A stretch of DNA of 64,000 bases from Bondarzewia mesenterica (lineage: Eukaryota; Basidiomycota; Agaricomycetes; Russulales; Bondarzewiaceae), in the NCBI GenBank assembly GCA_004802705.1, contig SGPL01000082.1, forward strand, positions 1 through 64,000, given 5' to 3'. Made by a program: the position numbers and the translations under genes. Below, one piece after another: positions 46,241-57,802 of this stretch (the first letter of the stretch is position 1; each line of letters begins with the position of its first letter). The notes beneath the pieces are model-generated. The model was not told the DNA's origin. It searched no databases and worked only from the letters and a program-made list of their open reading frames with translations.

Positions 46241-48109
46241 ATGCCCGCCACGACCCAACGTCGTGCTCGTTCCACTTTGACCAAAGTCAAGCCTTACGCC
46301 AAGTCCGCAATCAAGATACCTCATGGAGACGTAGGGAACAATTCTTCAGACTCTCTTTTATATGCTCGCTCCCAAGGTGCGCCTGGCGGTCTCCCGGACA
46401 TTCCGGGCTTCCCCACCTACGCCCAGTGCAAGCGGATTGAAGAGACCTACCTGAACTCGCTGTCAAACCGCAAGCAGCCCAAGGCCCTCATCACGCAAAC
46501 GCTCTTTGACGATATCTGGGACGTGCTGCATGACCATGAATGCTCCATTGGAACGCCGCAGTTTCGCTTCTGGGTCCGCAAGATGTTTGTGCTAAACTAC
46601 CCTCAGACCGCACTCACAGGTCCGACGTCACGCGGCTCGCTGACACCTGTGGTGATGCACGATGCCCGGCCGGTAGCGGTGCGTGAACAGCTTTACGAAG
46701 TATTGTGCTACTGCCATGCGCTAGCGAAGCATGGTGGGCGCGATAAGACGTGCGCGGTCGTGCGCGCGCACTATTCGTGGGTCCCGAAGGAGTTGACGGC
46801 GCAGTTTGTCAAGGCGTGTCCGACGTGCACATTAAAGAGGAGCGGTAACCCGGACTTGGTTGCAATGATGAAGGAGCAAGCCAAGGGGCCTGCTTCCGCA
46901 ACGGCTACTGTGGTTGGGGAGCTAAATCTACCTGTTCCTCTTGATGAGACTCCGAAGGACTATGCTGCTGTACCATATTGGGGACCTGGACCGAATGACC
47001 CAAAGTTTAAGATTCTGCAGGAGCTCGAACGTGAGAAGCTGCATCATTTTTCTTCTGGAGCAAGGGATAGGGAAGATAACATCCGCAACATTGGGCGATA
47101 CCTCTTGACATCACAACGATCTGCGTCGCCAGAGACGAGCCCTGACTTCCCTGAGACTCCGCTTCTGCAAGCAAATGCCTCCATTCCCTCGCTCTGTCTT
47201 CCGTCTCTCTCGCCTCCACATTCTCCTTCTGGTTCTGCTGCACTGGGTATTGCACCGCTGTATGATGGCCGATGGGAGAGCTTGTACAACCACCCCAGCA
47301 CTCGTCTTTCTGGAACCTATGCGGACTCTCAGGGTTCTGGTTCTCCCACTGGCGGTATTATGCACTCTGAAATTCTTTCAAACGACGTTGTCATGCCTCT
47401 TAGTTCTTGCAGCCCTGACCGGACCTTGTCCTTACCGCCTCTAATGAGAGCTCTCTGCGAAGGTACAGTCGGGAACACTGTGCCCATCATGCGCTCGCCT
47501 CCGAAGCATCTCTTTTTGCAGTCAGAACCTTTGTCACAGGACGCTCACATCGACCCGGCGCTGCTCATGGATGGGCCTATTGATGAGTCTTTCATCGACT
47601 TTTCCGGCGGCCCGGGCAGAGAGCAGACGCCAAAGAAACCGTCTCCCCCACGAGTACGCCCGAGTCAGCCATCGTTCTCGAACCGCATCGCCCCACACAC
47701 TGTGTCTCCTAACGCGCAAGGGAGTTTGGGCTCGGGCATGTACCGCAGGGCCGCTCCTCCTTCACCTTTGGATTTCAGCTGTCTCTTGAACATCGGCATC
47801 AGCCCTGACCGGCTCCTGCTGCGCGACCAACCGAGTCCAATGCCTACGCCCACAAGATTATTTGGTTTCGGTCCTGGTCTTGGTTTTGCTCATGTTGCAT
47901 TCTCACGATCTGGGTCGTCGCGGAGTCTGAGCGTCGACATGCGGTCTCCGAGGACGCCGGTCGATCGGAAGGTTGAACAGGAGCGTGGCCCTGTTGGGCT
48001 TGTGGAAAGCGTGGATGGGATGCAGCTCTCGGGGAATCGGGGGATGCGGAACATGTGGGGTAGTACGCCTGGCCTGTCCGATATTGGGGCTGACAGGTGG
48101 TTGACTTGA
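46241..48109 (+). CDS. integrase zinc-binding (H2C2) domain protein, probably domesticated
   Basis: Intronless, 622 residues. Residues ~15-130 form a conserved basic region (A-P-G-G-L-P-D-I-P-G-F-P-T-Y, F-R-F-W-V-R-K-M-F-V-L). Residues ~150-200 match the H2C2 zinc-binding domain that precedes the catalytic core of Ty3/gypsy integrases: C-H-A-L-A-K-H-G-G-R-D-K-T, then Y-S-W-V-P-K-E-L, then A-C-P-T-C. The zinc ligands are His-x4-His and Cys-x2-Cys. No DDE catalytic core, reverse transcriptase, chromodomain or LTR is present. The remaining ~420 residues are Ser/Pro-rich and probably disordered. A long open frame without a transposon body suggests a host gene that captured an integrase zinc finger; the role is unknown, perhaps DNA or chromatin binding (inference). 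Start ATG 46241 is the first in a frame open from 46085. Confidence 0.8.
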   Translation: MPATTQRRARSTLTKVKPYAKSAIKIPHGDVGNNSSDSLLYARSQGAPGGLPDIPGFPTYAQCKRIEETYLNSLSNRKQPKALITQTLFDDIWDVLHDHECSIGTPQFRFWVRKMFVLNYPQTALTGPTSRGSLTPVVMHDARPVAVREQLYEVLCYCHALAKHGGRDKTCAVVRAHYSWVPKELTAQFVKACPTCTLKRSGNPDLVAMMKEQAKGPASATATVVGELNLPVPLDETPKDYAAVPYWGPGPNDPKFKILQELEREKLHHFSSGARDREDNIRNIGRYLLTSQRSASPETSPDFPETPLLQANASIPSLCLPSLSPPHSPSGSAALGIAPLYDGRWESLYNHPSTRLSGTYADSQGSGSPTGGIMHSEILSNDVVMPLSSCSPDRTLSLPPLMRALCEGTVGNTVPIMRSPPKHLFLQSEPLSQDAHIDPALLMDGPIDESFIDFSGGPGREQTPKKPSPPRVRPSQPSFSNRIAPHTVSPNAQGSLGSGMYRRAAPPSPLDFSCLLNIGISPDRLLLRDQPSPMPTPTRLFGFGPGLGFAHVAFSRSGSSRSLSVDMRSPRTPVDRKVEQERGPVGLVESVDGMQLSGNRGMRNMWGSTPGLSDIGADRWLT

Positions 48110-50531
48110 TGCTGATTGGGTTCTTTGACACTATCGGTATCAAGTGCGGGTGGGGGATGTGGTTTGGTCGGTCGGCGTGATTTGAACTCGTATGCAGTGG
48201 ATGAAGGCTCTGCGTATATATATCGCTTCTCCTCGCTCATCACGACGCCTCGTTATGTCTTATCGTTGAAATTTCTCTACACATGTAATGACTTCTATCT
48301 TCCGTCCTTTTTAGTATGCGCACTGAAGACAAAGACATTTGTTGATGAACTTTTGTCTACTCAAGTACAGACCCATCAGAGCTGGAAGTCAAACGGAATA
48401 TTGTCATTTGGATTTTTCTTCGCTTGTCTATGGAAAGGTGCAAAGGAGAAATCCATTTCCAGGACCGCAAGATACGATAACATTATTGATACTACAGAAA
48501 GCGGGAAATGATATAAAATAAGTGGTATCGAAAGAGGACTGCACTCCACTCACGCCGCCATTCAGGCAGCGTGTTGATGCCGGCCTTTTCAGGTGCAACC
48601 CATTTCTATATGTTCTCGAGTGAGCGGACGACAGCGTAGACAACGACACTCCAGTCGGCGACTGTCGCCTCCAGCTTCGGTTTGTTGACATCGAAGTTGA
48701 TTGCTTTGACGAGACGCTCGCCGTTGGGGATATTTTTCGAGCTGGCAGAGTTGCTGACTATATGGCGAGTGACTCCCGAGGTAAAAGTCGCCTTAGTTTA
48801 TGCATCTATGCGTAAAGAGATGCAAAATTAGCTGCACGAGGCATCAGCATCAAGACGTGGCGCCGTGCCTTGAGAATTTCTTCGAGAGAATTGTCCTCAG
48901 TTGGAATGCCATGCTGCAATGTTCGTTTGGAATGAGGGGTTTATTGCAGAGGGTCGAGATGAAATCCGTGCAGGCTTCGGTTTGCTTTAAACATGATCTG
49001 ATGTTACGGAATGTAAAGAGGGTGAGAAAACATAGGAAAAGTGAGTGGTCAGTAACGAGTCTAAAGCTGAGCGCTGAGCGCTTACCCTTGAGGCTTGATG
49101 ATAGGACATTGGAGCTCCACGGGCCCTTTTGATAGATCATATTTGGAAGGATGACTTTCACAAGCGGCCAACGGTCGAGTTTTATCGATTATCCCTGAGC
49201 GCTTACCCTTATGTTCATGTACACAGGAAGACACAGGAGCTTCACGAGGCCTTCTGGCGGAATACAGAAGGGTTGCCGATGAGAAAAGATATGGAAAGTG
49301 AGTTCAATACGACTTACAAGCGACTCCGAATTCATCACAGAGCGCTGAAGTGCTTGACGATTATGATGGTTCTGCAGCGCAGGACCCCCGGGCCCGTATG
49401 ATAAGACTAGTCGATTTCGCCGTTTATCTGTCCAAGATTGATGACGGCTTTTCCCTGGCAGTGGAAGACTTTCAGTGTACTGGTGCGCAGTGGTGAGCAT
49501 AGTATTTTGGGAAGATGTGACAACATAGCTGGATATTTATGACCTTCTTCTGAGGTGCTCTTTTACGAAAATGGACGGAGTTTAGCCGGCATATCCCAAC
49601 ACAGATCATCTTCTAAAGCTGCGGAAAATCATTCATTGAATACAAGTACTTAGAAAGTAAGTAAGTGCTGTACCTTGAAACATGGCGAACTCCCCACAAA
49701 TGCACCTGCACCGTGAGGCCTGCCGCCTACAGAGGCCAATTAATGCTGCTCCAAATAGTGGACGTGCGCCTGCCATGCCGCAATATTCACTTGGAGTAGG
49801 AACGACGGGTCAAGATGAAATTGGTATAGGCTCCGGTCCACCGTGGCCAATGGTCGAGGTCGTCATTGAGCACTTACCGTTGATGATCATGTACACAGGA
49901 AGAGACAGAAACTTCACCGGCCTTCTGATGGAAATATAGAAGGGGTGCTGGTGGAGAAAAGATGGGGAACTTGAAAACGAGTTCAACATGATGCCTACAA
50001 GTGGCCAATGGTTGGCGACGGGTTCATCGCTAAGCGCTGCAGAATCATCAATGGGTCAGCGCAGGAACAGTGCAGGAACCACACCCGTATCAAAGCAGTA
50101 GTCGACTTCGCCGTCAGAAAAGTACCAAACATGGCGAATTTAAATTCTGCTCCCACGATTGCTGTTTGCAGTCTATTTCCACCTAGACAAGCCTGCGGCA
50201 CCACGTCCACCCATTCTGACGGCAATATTGGCCTCGGCGCCGCTGTGACTAGTAGAAAGCTTGTAAGAACTAGTAGGAGAGTGTAGGTCGATATGACCGG
50301 GTTCTGGTGGCCTCATGTTTCATCGGGACATCTACACCGCCAGGATCTCGCATGGAAGAAAGCTTTCAGACTTGTTCATGGGTCATCATCACAAAGACAT
50401 GATCATCTCTTCATCAGGTTTGAGCGGATCTGGCCGATGCTCACGAGTATTAAGTGGGTAATTCTGCCTTCGCCCCTCCCCAGTCAACTTTTTCTTCTGA
50501 CTTGCAGATCGCCCTGTGATTCCTCTTCACG
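48110..50531. other. decayed region with degenerate repeats
   Basis: No intact gene. On the minus strand at about 48604-48795 a frame reads F-T-S-G-V-T-R-H-I-V-S-N-S-A and later W-S-V-V-V-Y-A-V-V. Another at about 48540-48600 reads A-P-E-K-A-G-I-N-T-L-P-E-W-R-R before a GTGAGT donor. Three related units on the same strand end in a splice-donor-like GGTAAG: near 49085-49125, 49200-49290 and 49875-49935. The last two read L-V-K-L-L-C-L-P-V-Y-M-N-I and P-V-K-F-L-S-L-P-V-Y-M-I-I. I do not recognise the family. The pattern suggests remnants of one intron-rich gene or a small tandem family. Confidence 0.45.
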
Positions 50532-51876
50532 ATGGCCCCACACACTGATATTCCTCTCGTTAAAGCCACCATCATCTCGATGGCACTGGAGGGGATCCTC
50601 TATGGTGAGTCCCACAGTGTAGCTTACGAACTTTTTCACGCCTAATACAATGCGCCAAACACGTATTCAGGATTCTCGGTATTTATGTTCGGAGTAACTC
50701 TATGGGTGCTCTTCTGCCATCGGTCCACAAAAGAAGTCCATAAGGGCATGGTAACTGTAGCAATCCTGCTCTTTGTGTTCAGTACAATGGTAGGCAATGG
50801 TTTCTGCACTACGAAGCTGTTCAGCATTGAAGGCTTTTTCTTAGCACATGGGAGTGAGCATACACAGGATTATTCAAGGCCTAGTGGACAACAGTGGTTA
50901 CCCTAACGGCGGGCGTGCTGCTTGGTTTGCGGACCTTTCTGTACCTATCTATCTTTTAAAAGGCTCGATATATGCCTTTCAAACTGTTCTCGGTGATGGC
51001 GTTGTTGTGAGTGTTCCTTCGACTGATATTCTTCTAATCCCATTCAACCTGGCTGCGAAATTCCGGATTTATCGTTGCTACGTTGTGTGGCAATCTTTTT
51101 ATATCATTATTTTCCCCTTGATCATGTTGTGCGGTGTCGCAGGTAAATCCTATCTCACCTTGCCACATTTATACGCTTCAGTTGATACGGTCTTCATTTG
51201 GGCCCCAGTCACTGCCAGCGGAAGTGTATGGGCCTGTTCACAAGCCAGTCCAGAGCAAGGTGGCATATTCTTCGAGCAGACAGGACTGTGGATCAAAGCG
51301 TTTTACTCGTGCACGTTTTCCACGAATCTCTTTTGCACTAGTACGTGGATTCACTCCAGCAGCAGGTGCTATCACGACTGATGTTTGCCCTCCAGTGCTC
51401 CTGGCTTTCCGGATCTGGCAGATTAACTCTCGCGTAAAGAAACATTCCGGCAGCTCGCTCATGCCTGTCATCGTTATTATCGTCGATGCCGCAGCATTAT
51501 ACTCCGTCACCCTTCTTTCAGATCTTCTCTGCTTCGTTAATCACACAAATGGTCAATATATCGTATGGGACATGGTGAATACAAACTTTGATCTTCATCA
51601 TTTTTATCCTCAACGTCCGTATATGTTTAGGTCACGCCGATAATCTCCATCACTTTTTACATGGTGATCATTCGTATCGGCCTCGCAAAAGTCGCGCCCT
51701 TTTCCCAAGGTGGTGAATCCTCTGGCTTCGGTGGCGGCGTGGTGAACCAGTCGCAGAACCGGGCCTACGCCATGCGTCCGCTCGAAGTACACATCACGCA
51801 GCTCACCGAGAGCCAAAAGGACAAACCGGACCAGGGCAGCGATGTCTCCATCTCCAAGCAAGCATCAGCTGTTTGA
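50532..51876 (+). CDS. basidiomycete seven-helix membrane protein of unknown function
   Basis: Start ATG 50532 and stop TGA at 51874-51876, with about seven exons and 360-380 residues. Helices and conserved blocks in order: G-I-L-Y-G-F-S-V-F-M-F-G-V-T-L-W, V-T-V-A-I-L-L-F-V-F-S-T, then Q-T-V-L-G-D-G-V-V, I-Y-R-C-Y-V-V-W-Q-S, T-N-L-F-C-T, L-L-A-F-R-I-W-Q-I-N, Y-S-V-T-L-L and I-S-I-T-F-Y-M-V-I-I-R-I-G. The tail is polar. This layout recurs in many Agaricomycete proteins without a known role and differs from DUF6534. Between G-D-G-V-V and I-Y-R-C-Y lies a 60-base, stopless, intron-like segment (51007-51066) with a good GTGAGT donor. It ends in GG instead of AG, so 20 extra residues are probably translated. 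That loop is normally short, so function may be affected. Confidence 0.82.
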
Positions 51877-53044
51877 GCGGTCTCTTTGAGATCTACTCAA
51901 TCTACGCGCTTGATATCTCATTCAAATTATTGGGCCTGGGCTGTGGACGGATCGCACTAAGTCGGAACATGATTCATATCGCTGAGCATTTATCATTGTC
52001 CACTTCAGTAGTTGTTACATTGAGCCTGACGAAATTACAGACGACGCAGTGTTGTACTATGTAGTACTCAAATGAGAGTCTTTCTTGAGAATTGTCTCAC
52101 AGGATCCTTGCAAACCTCCGAATCCGCGCCTTGAGGATCCCGCCCGCAACGTTGACGATAAGACTGTTTGCCACCGTTGAACGGATGCCTACCTACGGCT
52201 ACTTTCTTAGGCAGTTGCGCTCGTCACTATCTGGCTCGAAGTTATCGACAATTCCGGCGTTGTCGAGACAAAGCTCGAAGGTTGCCCCGTTGCACCGACC
52301 ATGGTGAGCCTGATGACTCCACTGAACCGTTTCGTGAGCGGTGTGTATTTTTTTTATTACCCCTTGGCGGGAAATCGTATGGACGACCGACAAAAGCTAA
52401 ATGGCGCTCCCGGAATATTTGACATCCTCAGACAAGTTTTTTTTTTTGCAGGCCTACACATCAGAGGCGATGCGGCCAAGGATATATCTACAAAGCTCAC
52501 CGTCAGCCGCCGATCGAAGTTGTGAGGAGTGCAGATGTATGAACATGGTTTATTGCCGTTTTCAACAAAGTTGACGCCGCGTCTTTTCGAATAGCATGTC
52601 AATTCACACAAAGTCGAGTATTCTATGAGCTCTTGTGCGCCCTGCGGTTTTTGAAGACGTCACTTGAACACACGCCTCGAGGGCCTCCCTTACCGTGGGC
52701 TCTCCGAGCTTGCTGGCGTGTTTGCGCAACATACAGTACACACAAGATTAATGTGAATCCAAACAAATGATCTTGGGTATAAGTAGACAAATATATTTTG
52801 ACACGGCCTCCCCTGAACCGCGCGTCCAATGCCAAAATACGAAACGCGCGACTGCATGAAGATCGTTTTGTCCAGCCGTCACAGTGATATATGTATTAAT
52901 GTGATGTGACGGTCCATCAACGTGCAAAAATAATAAGAGACAAAAACAAAGTTATTGACAAAACGAACGGTTGAACGATCAGACGACGACGATCCAAGAA
53001 AAAAAAATTCCGCCGTCGGTCGAGCACCATTCACACGCTCTCTC
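51877..53044. other. convergent intergenic region
   Basis: About 1.2 kb between the seven-helix gene (+) and the oxysterol-binding gene (-). Short open stretches occur around 52104-52310 without recognisable motifs. Poly-T runs lie near 52349 and 52437. It is probably untranslated ends plus spacer. Confidence 0.45.
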
Positions 53045-55186
53045 TCACTGGGAGGCCAAAGTCTCGAGGTGCGTCACGTTGTGCTGAAAAATGTACACAT
53101 CCTCCACGGACGGGTTTGCCCTGAACAGCCTGCCGAGCGACTCGTCTAAGATTTGTCAAAAAGTCAGGCATGCAAGAGTGAGCGAGAGTGAGAGATGATA
53201 ACACGTACAAACTGGATCGCTCTCGTGGTGCTTGAAATGCCTGAGCTGCCACGATGTCGCGGCAGCCACCTCGTCGCGTCGCCGCTGCCTCTGCTCATTC
53301 TACATGACCACGACAGATCAGTCAGCCCATCGAAATCAACAAACAAACTGCCACCCAAAAGCAAGTAAAGGAATGTATGTATGTATATACGCACCTCGAT
53401 CTTACTCTTCTCCCGACTCGCACTCTCAAAATCGCCCTCCCGGATGCCCTTCGCGACGGAGTACCAAAGCTTCCTGCTCTCCCAGTCATCCTGGCTATCG
53501 ACCGGACGCACCGTCACCTCCTCCTTCTCGCCCGTGACGTCCGTGAACGTCGTCCCGTTTTTCAGGTCCTTCGACGTCAGGTGCCACTGCCCCTCAAAGG
53601 TGTACGCAGTGTTGTTCGACCCCGGCGGCGACACGAGCGCTTTGAACGTGTGCGACTTGCCCGAGAAGTACCCCTTGCCTTTGTACTCGATCTGCGGTGT
53701 CAAAAGTCAGCGCGATGCATTCGACAAACGCTGAAAAAGACAGCGGGGACGTACGGTAGACAGCCAGCCGGCCGAGCTTTGGATGTACGATGTCTCCGCA
53801 AGCTCGATGTACGGCGATCCGTACCACAGCCCGTCTATGCGCAACCGCGGAAACGTGATAGTATACTCCTCCTTTTGCCCATCGGCCAAATTAACTGTCA
53901 GCACCGCGTGTCCGATCTGCTTCACGATGATGCTCCCGCCTATATAGACCAGTCAGTCAAAATATACACAGTGATCCTCAAAGAAACGGACAGGAATCAG
54001 CATAGCACATGTTTCGAGGAATAGTAGAACGCCCAAAACAGAAAGAACAAGATACAGAATTGTACTTACCCGAGAAGCTCGTTTTCTGCGCGCTGTGGCC
54101 CTGCAGCGCCAGTCCCTTGCTCGGGTTCGTGATGTAGTAGGCGGTGATGGGCGGATGATGCGACACTTGCTCGACGATGAGGTTCGTCTGTCCGCGCCCG
54201 TTCTTGTCTGGCCACTGACCATAGAACAGCCTATACAGATCCCGGGAGCATCAGACGACCAAAGCACGCTTGAGGTGAGGCAAACCGTGCCCATGTCTAA
54301 CAATGAGTAAAAGCACTTACTCCCCGAGCACCGGGTTCAATGGTCTGCAAACGGACAAGTCAGAAGATCAGCGAATGTCGCCTTTGGGCGCCTATCATGG
54401 AGGACGGCGCCAATCCAATGAATACGCACTTTTTCTCAGACCCCATTGACTCGTTTCGGGACGTATACTGTCCTTTAAGAGTGCTCTATTCACCCATCAG
54501 TTTCCCTCACCACTGCATACAAGATGAAAGAGAGCAGTAGAGAGAGGCCACACGCACGATGAACCACTTGAGCACCAGAAGCGAGCGTTCCTCGGCCGTC
54601 TTGCCGTCCGCAATGGCAGCGAAGAGCTCCGGGCGCTCGCACCAGTACGCTGCATCCGCCATCGGCACGAACAAAATCGGAGGGCGAGGAGAAACAATTC
54701 ACCGTCCGGAATAGATTGGGGAAGCGATGATGTCAGTCACGCCTGAAACATCATTGTCACGAGAGCGCGACGCACCGGGAAATTCGGTCAGCGAGACGGG
54801 GGAGAGGATGAACGGCGGCGCGGTCATCGACGAGAGATCGCCAGAGAAGGATGCGATACTGCACATTTCCGGAATGAAGAATCCAGTTGACGGCAGAAGC
54901 GGGGCAGAGGATGATAGCGTGTGATTCGTATATTCGCGTAGAAGAACGTAAGGGAAAGGGTTGGGTGTGGGCGGAGGGCAGAAGGGACTTACGATTTGAG
55001 GAATGACGTCCAGCTGCTGCGCTGCGCAGAGGGAACGGCCTGCATACACGCACATGCAATGCCAAACAAGAACGAAAGGACGTTGATAATTTATCAGACT
55101 CCACTTTGGCAGGTTACACGGAACGAGGGTTGAGAGGTGGGTGTACTCGCCTCGCCGACCTGCTCGTTGTTGGGTGTATCGGCCAT
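53045..55186 (-). CDS. oxysterol-binding protein homologue (Osh4/Kes1 type)
   Basis: Lipid-exchange protein that moves sterol and PI4P between membranes; the short Osh4-like form lacks PH and ankyrin domains. Start ATG 55186-55184, stop TGA 53047-53045, about 420 residues. After a short N-terminus comes the lid region (S-W-T-S-F-L-K-S-I-A-S-F-S-G-D-L-S). Then P-P-F-I-L-S-P-V-S-L-T-E-F-P follows, with the family signature E-Q-V-S-H-H-P-P on the reverse strand at about 54146-54169. The core barrel includes I-E-Y-K-G-K-G-Y-F-S-G-K. The basic C-terminal helices contain E-K-S-K-I-E-N-E-Q-R-Q-R-R. The end reads H-L-E-T-L-A-S-Q. The first intron appears to use a GC donor (GAG|GCGAGT) at 55150; a GTCGGC donor at 55159 is the alternative. 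Confidence 0.92.
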
Positions 55187-55930
55187 CGTGATTCAATCGA
55201 AGTGCAGCGAAGACAGAGGTATTTGGTTGTCAAAGAGGTTCTAAAATCTAATTCAAAAAATCCGAATTATAGAGAGGTCGAGATGCGGTGTGACGAGGCT
55301 CCTCGAGGCTCGTTCTGTGTCAAGTGCGGAGGCAAATCCGCAGTCAGAGATACGATCACCCACAAAACCGAAAAAAAGATTACCAGGTGGTAATTCGTCC
55401 AATACTGGGTTGATTGGGAAGGCTAGGATGAAGATGGTGGTGGTATATGGTAGAGATGCAGTGAGGTGAAACAGATGGAGTGTACCACAACCGTCACAAA
55501 GGCGCCACAGCACACCAAATCGGGTTCACTTTCTTCCTTCGACATCGCCGAGGCAAATAGCAGTGCCACGGGTTCATAACGTGAACTTATACCCAGGCAA
55601 TGCTTCATGGACACCGATAAAACTTGAACGGAGACAAAAAAATCGTATGATAAACGTTCATAGAGAGACAGTAGACAGTAAAAGATACTCGTCAGAGACC
55701 GAGTCGATCGAGCACACCGAGGGGAACAAGATGGGAGGAGACAGTATGTATGGATGTAGCGTTTGGGTTTTATGAATCTTAGTATACCATCATAACGAGT
55801 GTCACTCGGGGTCGGGGAAGATTACGGTTGGCACGTACAAGCGGGGCGTGTGGCTCGACCGACATACAGGGAAAAGAAGACTGTACACACAAACAGGCCG
55901 GTGCGAGATGGGGAGAGACGAACGAGACCT
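55187..55930. other. intergenic spacer
   Basis: 744 bases between two minus-strand genes: the promoter of the oxysterol-binding gene and the 3' end of the HMG gene. No gene, repeat or RNA was recognised. Confidence 0.5.
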
Positions 55931-56726
55931 CTACTCTTCTTCTTCGTCTCCATCACCGCTACCCGCGTTCTTGCCCTACACCAATGTCAACAACTTGATC
56001 ATATGCGCGAGCATGCGAGGAAAGACAAACCTCGTATTCTGCCTTGTCTTGTTCGGCGCGCTGCTTGTCTCGTGCAGCCTGTTCAATGTAGGGCTGTGCA
56101 TACAACGAGGTAAAGTCAGCGATTCGCAATGCAACAACATGCAAGTGTGGTGTATGCGCTCGCTAAATGTTGAATGGTGCAACGGCAAAGCCGACCGTTG
56201 CAACCCAGCCGGGCAAGGCGAGACACGCATACAGCCACCGAGCCAACATACCTTCTTCTCTGATTCGTCCAGCTCTTTCCATTTCGCACCCAACAGCTTC
56301 CCAACCTCGCCTGCGAGACAACAACAACACAGACCAGTCAACATGCATTCGCCGGGAGCAAATAAGTTGAAGAGAGATATGATGAACGCACCGAAGCTTG
56401 CGTCAGGGTTCTCAGTCCTGATCCTCTCCCGCCAGTCCTGGCTGAAGAACATATACGCAGACATGGCCCTCTTGGGTGCTTTGGGATCCTTCACCTTCTT
56501 GGCACGCGGTGCCTTCTCGCTCTTACCTGCGGCCTTGCGCTGCTGCATCACCAACGATCGCACGGCACGCCAGCAAACACGTATCAACCGACCGAACCAC
56601 AAAAGTAATCAATTTCCCAGCACCCCCGAAATGAAAAAAGACACAGCGTGAATGGGTTCAGCGCAAGAGGCGTGCAAGGAGCGAACAGGAGCAACGGACC
56701 TTGGTCTTCGTGGCTTCCTTGGGCAT
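55931..56726 (-). CDS. NHP6: NHP6-type HMG-box protein
   Basis: Small non-histone chromatin protein that bends DNA without sequence preference and helps FACT reorganise nucleosomes. Start ATG 56726 and stop TAG at 55933-55931; five exons and about 110 residues. Exon 1 (56700-56726) encodes nine residues. The basic arm reads [16 protein letters not shown]. The HMG box begins [13 protein letters not shown] and continues N-P-D-A-S-F-G, then [14 protein letters not shown], then [13 protein letters not shown]. The protein ends in an acidic D-G-D-E-E-E-E tail. Introns are relatively long for so short a gene. The exon 2 start can be read with or without one Gln, because the acceptor is CAGCAG. Confidence 0.92.
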
Positions 56727-57802
56727 CTACGCGTCGCAACACGATCAGCAAGCATCCCAACACGTGGGCCAAAAATCAAGAGGTCAGAGGGAAGCAGTCT
56801 AGCCGCCCAACACGACGAGCCCAGGACGCGTCGGGCTTTGCGCTCATCGAACGCCCACAACGGGTCAACATCAACGACGACGACGGCGTCGCCATCGATA
56901 AGAGCCCCTAGAGACACACTATGAACGATAGACTTACGATTTAAATATTCAGAGGGCAGACGGTGGAGGGATGTGGTGGAAGGGGGGTAAGCGGGAGCAG
57001 GCGGGCGAGTATAGGGCAATGGCTGAGTACTGGCTCTGGCTGGGCCGGGTGGGAGCTGCACTGTTACAGTGGGACGCGCGGTTTCGTTTTTTGGCCTGTC
57101 TCCTTCTTTGGAAATCATCTCCCACGGTATTTTGAGTCGCCGCTCGTTGGCCGCTCGCACGGACATTCGGATCAGCTGCACACCGGCCTCCGCCGGCCTC
57201 CACTGCCTCCGCTGATAGCGCTGCACCGCATCCGGCCGGCACTCCGGGAGATCGCCTTACAGCGGGTCACTCTGCGAGCAGGTTCTGTCGTGCTTGGGCT
57301 TCAGAGTCCTCCTTCAAGGGCTCCGACTGGGCTCCGAGTTTTCAGTTGATGTTCACAGTTGGACGGCATGCACACAGAGGCCGAGCGTATCTTCACCCGT
57401 GATCCCCACAACCACCGTAATCTTATCAAGCATGCGTAGATATGGCGCAATCAACTGTGACTGGTCCCGGTTAGCACAGGTGCACGCATCAGCCGCTGCA
57501 ATTAAACAGCCTCAGAAGGCTCAAATCTCAAGCCGACATTTCGCCTGCAAAGCTCAATCGATGTCAGGTGGCGAGTTGCTCTGCAGACTTTGCGTGAGGG
57601 GGTGTGTTACATGTCTCGAATTTCCTATCGTGCGCGCGCATTAGCACCGATTGAACCGTCGAACGAATGGGGAGCAAACCTGTGTATGAACTATCCCATA
57701 GAAATCTTCCAGCAATCTGTTCTCACTCATCAGTTTCATGAGCTTGATATTCGGCCATGGAACAGCCAGGGAACATTTCGCACCTAATTTTGGAGCCCCA
57801 GC
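56727..57802. other. intergenic, NHP6 promoter side
   Basis: About 1.1 kb between two minus-strand genes. A long minus-strand frame (56609-57226) overlaps NHP6 exons in the wrong frame and is Pro/Arg-rich; I regard it as chance coding in a G/C-rich promoter and leader. Nothing else was recognised. Confidence 0.45.

Noticed and set aside
48541..48800. Argonaute-like fragment
   Set aside because: A few residues looked similar to the Mid-domain region, but no Argonaute motif could be followed further.
53377..54024. 215-codon plus-strand frame
   Set aside because: Shadow of the oxysterol-binding exons on the other strand; composition follows that gene.
56609..57226. 205-codon minus-strand frame, Pro/Arg-rich
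   Set aside because: Overlaps NHP6 exon 1 in another frame and runs through its G/C-rich leader; no motif.
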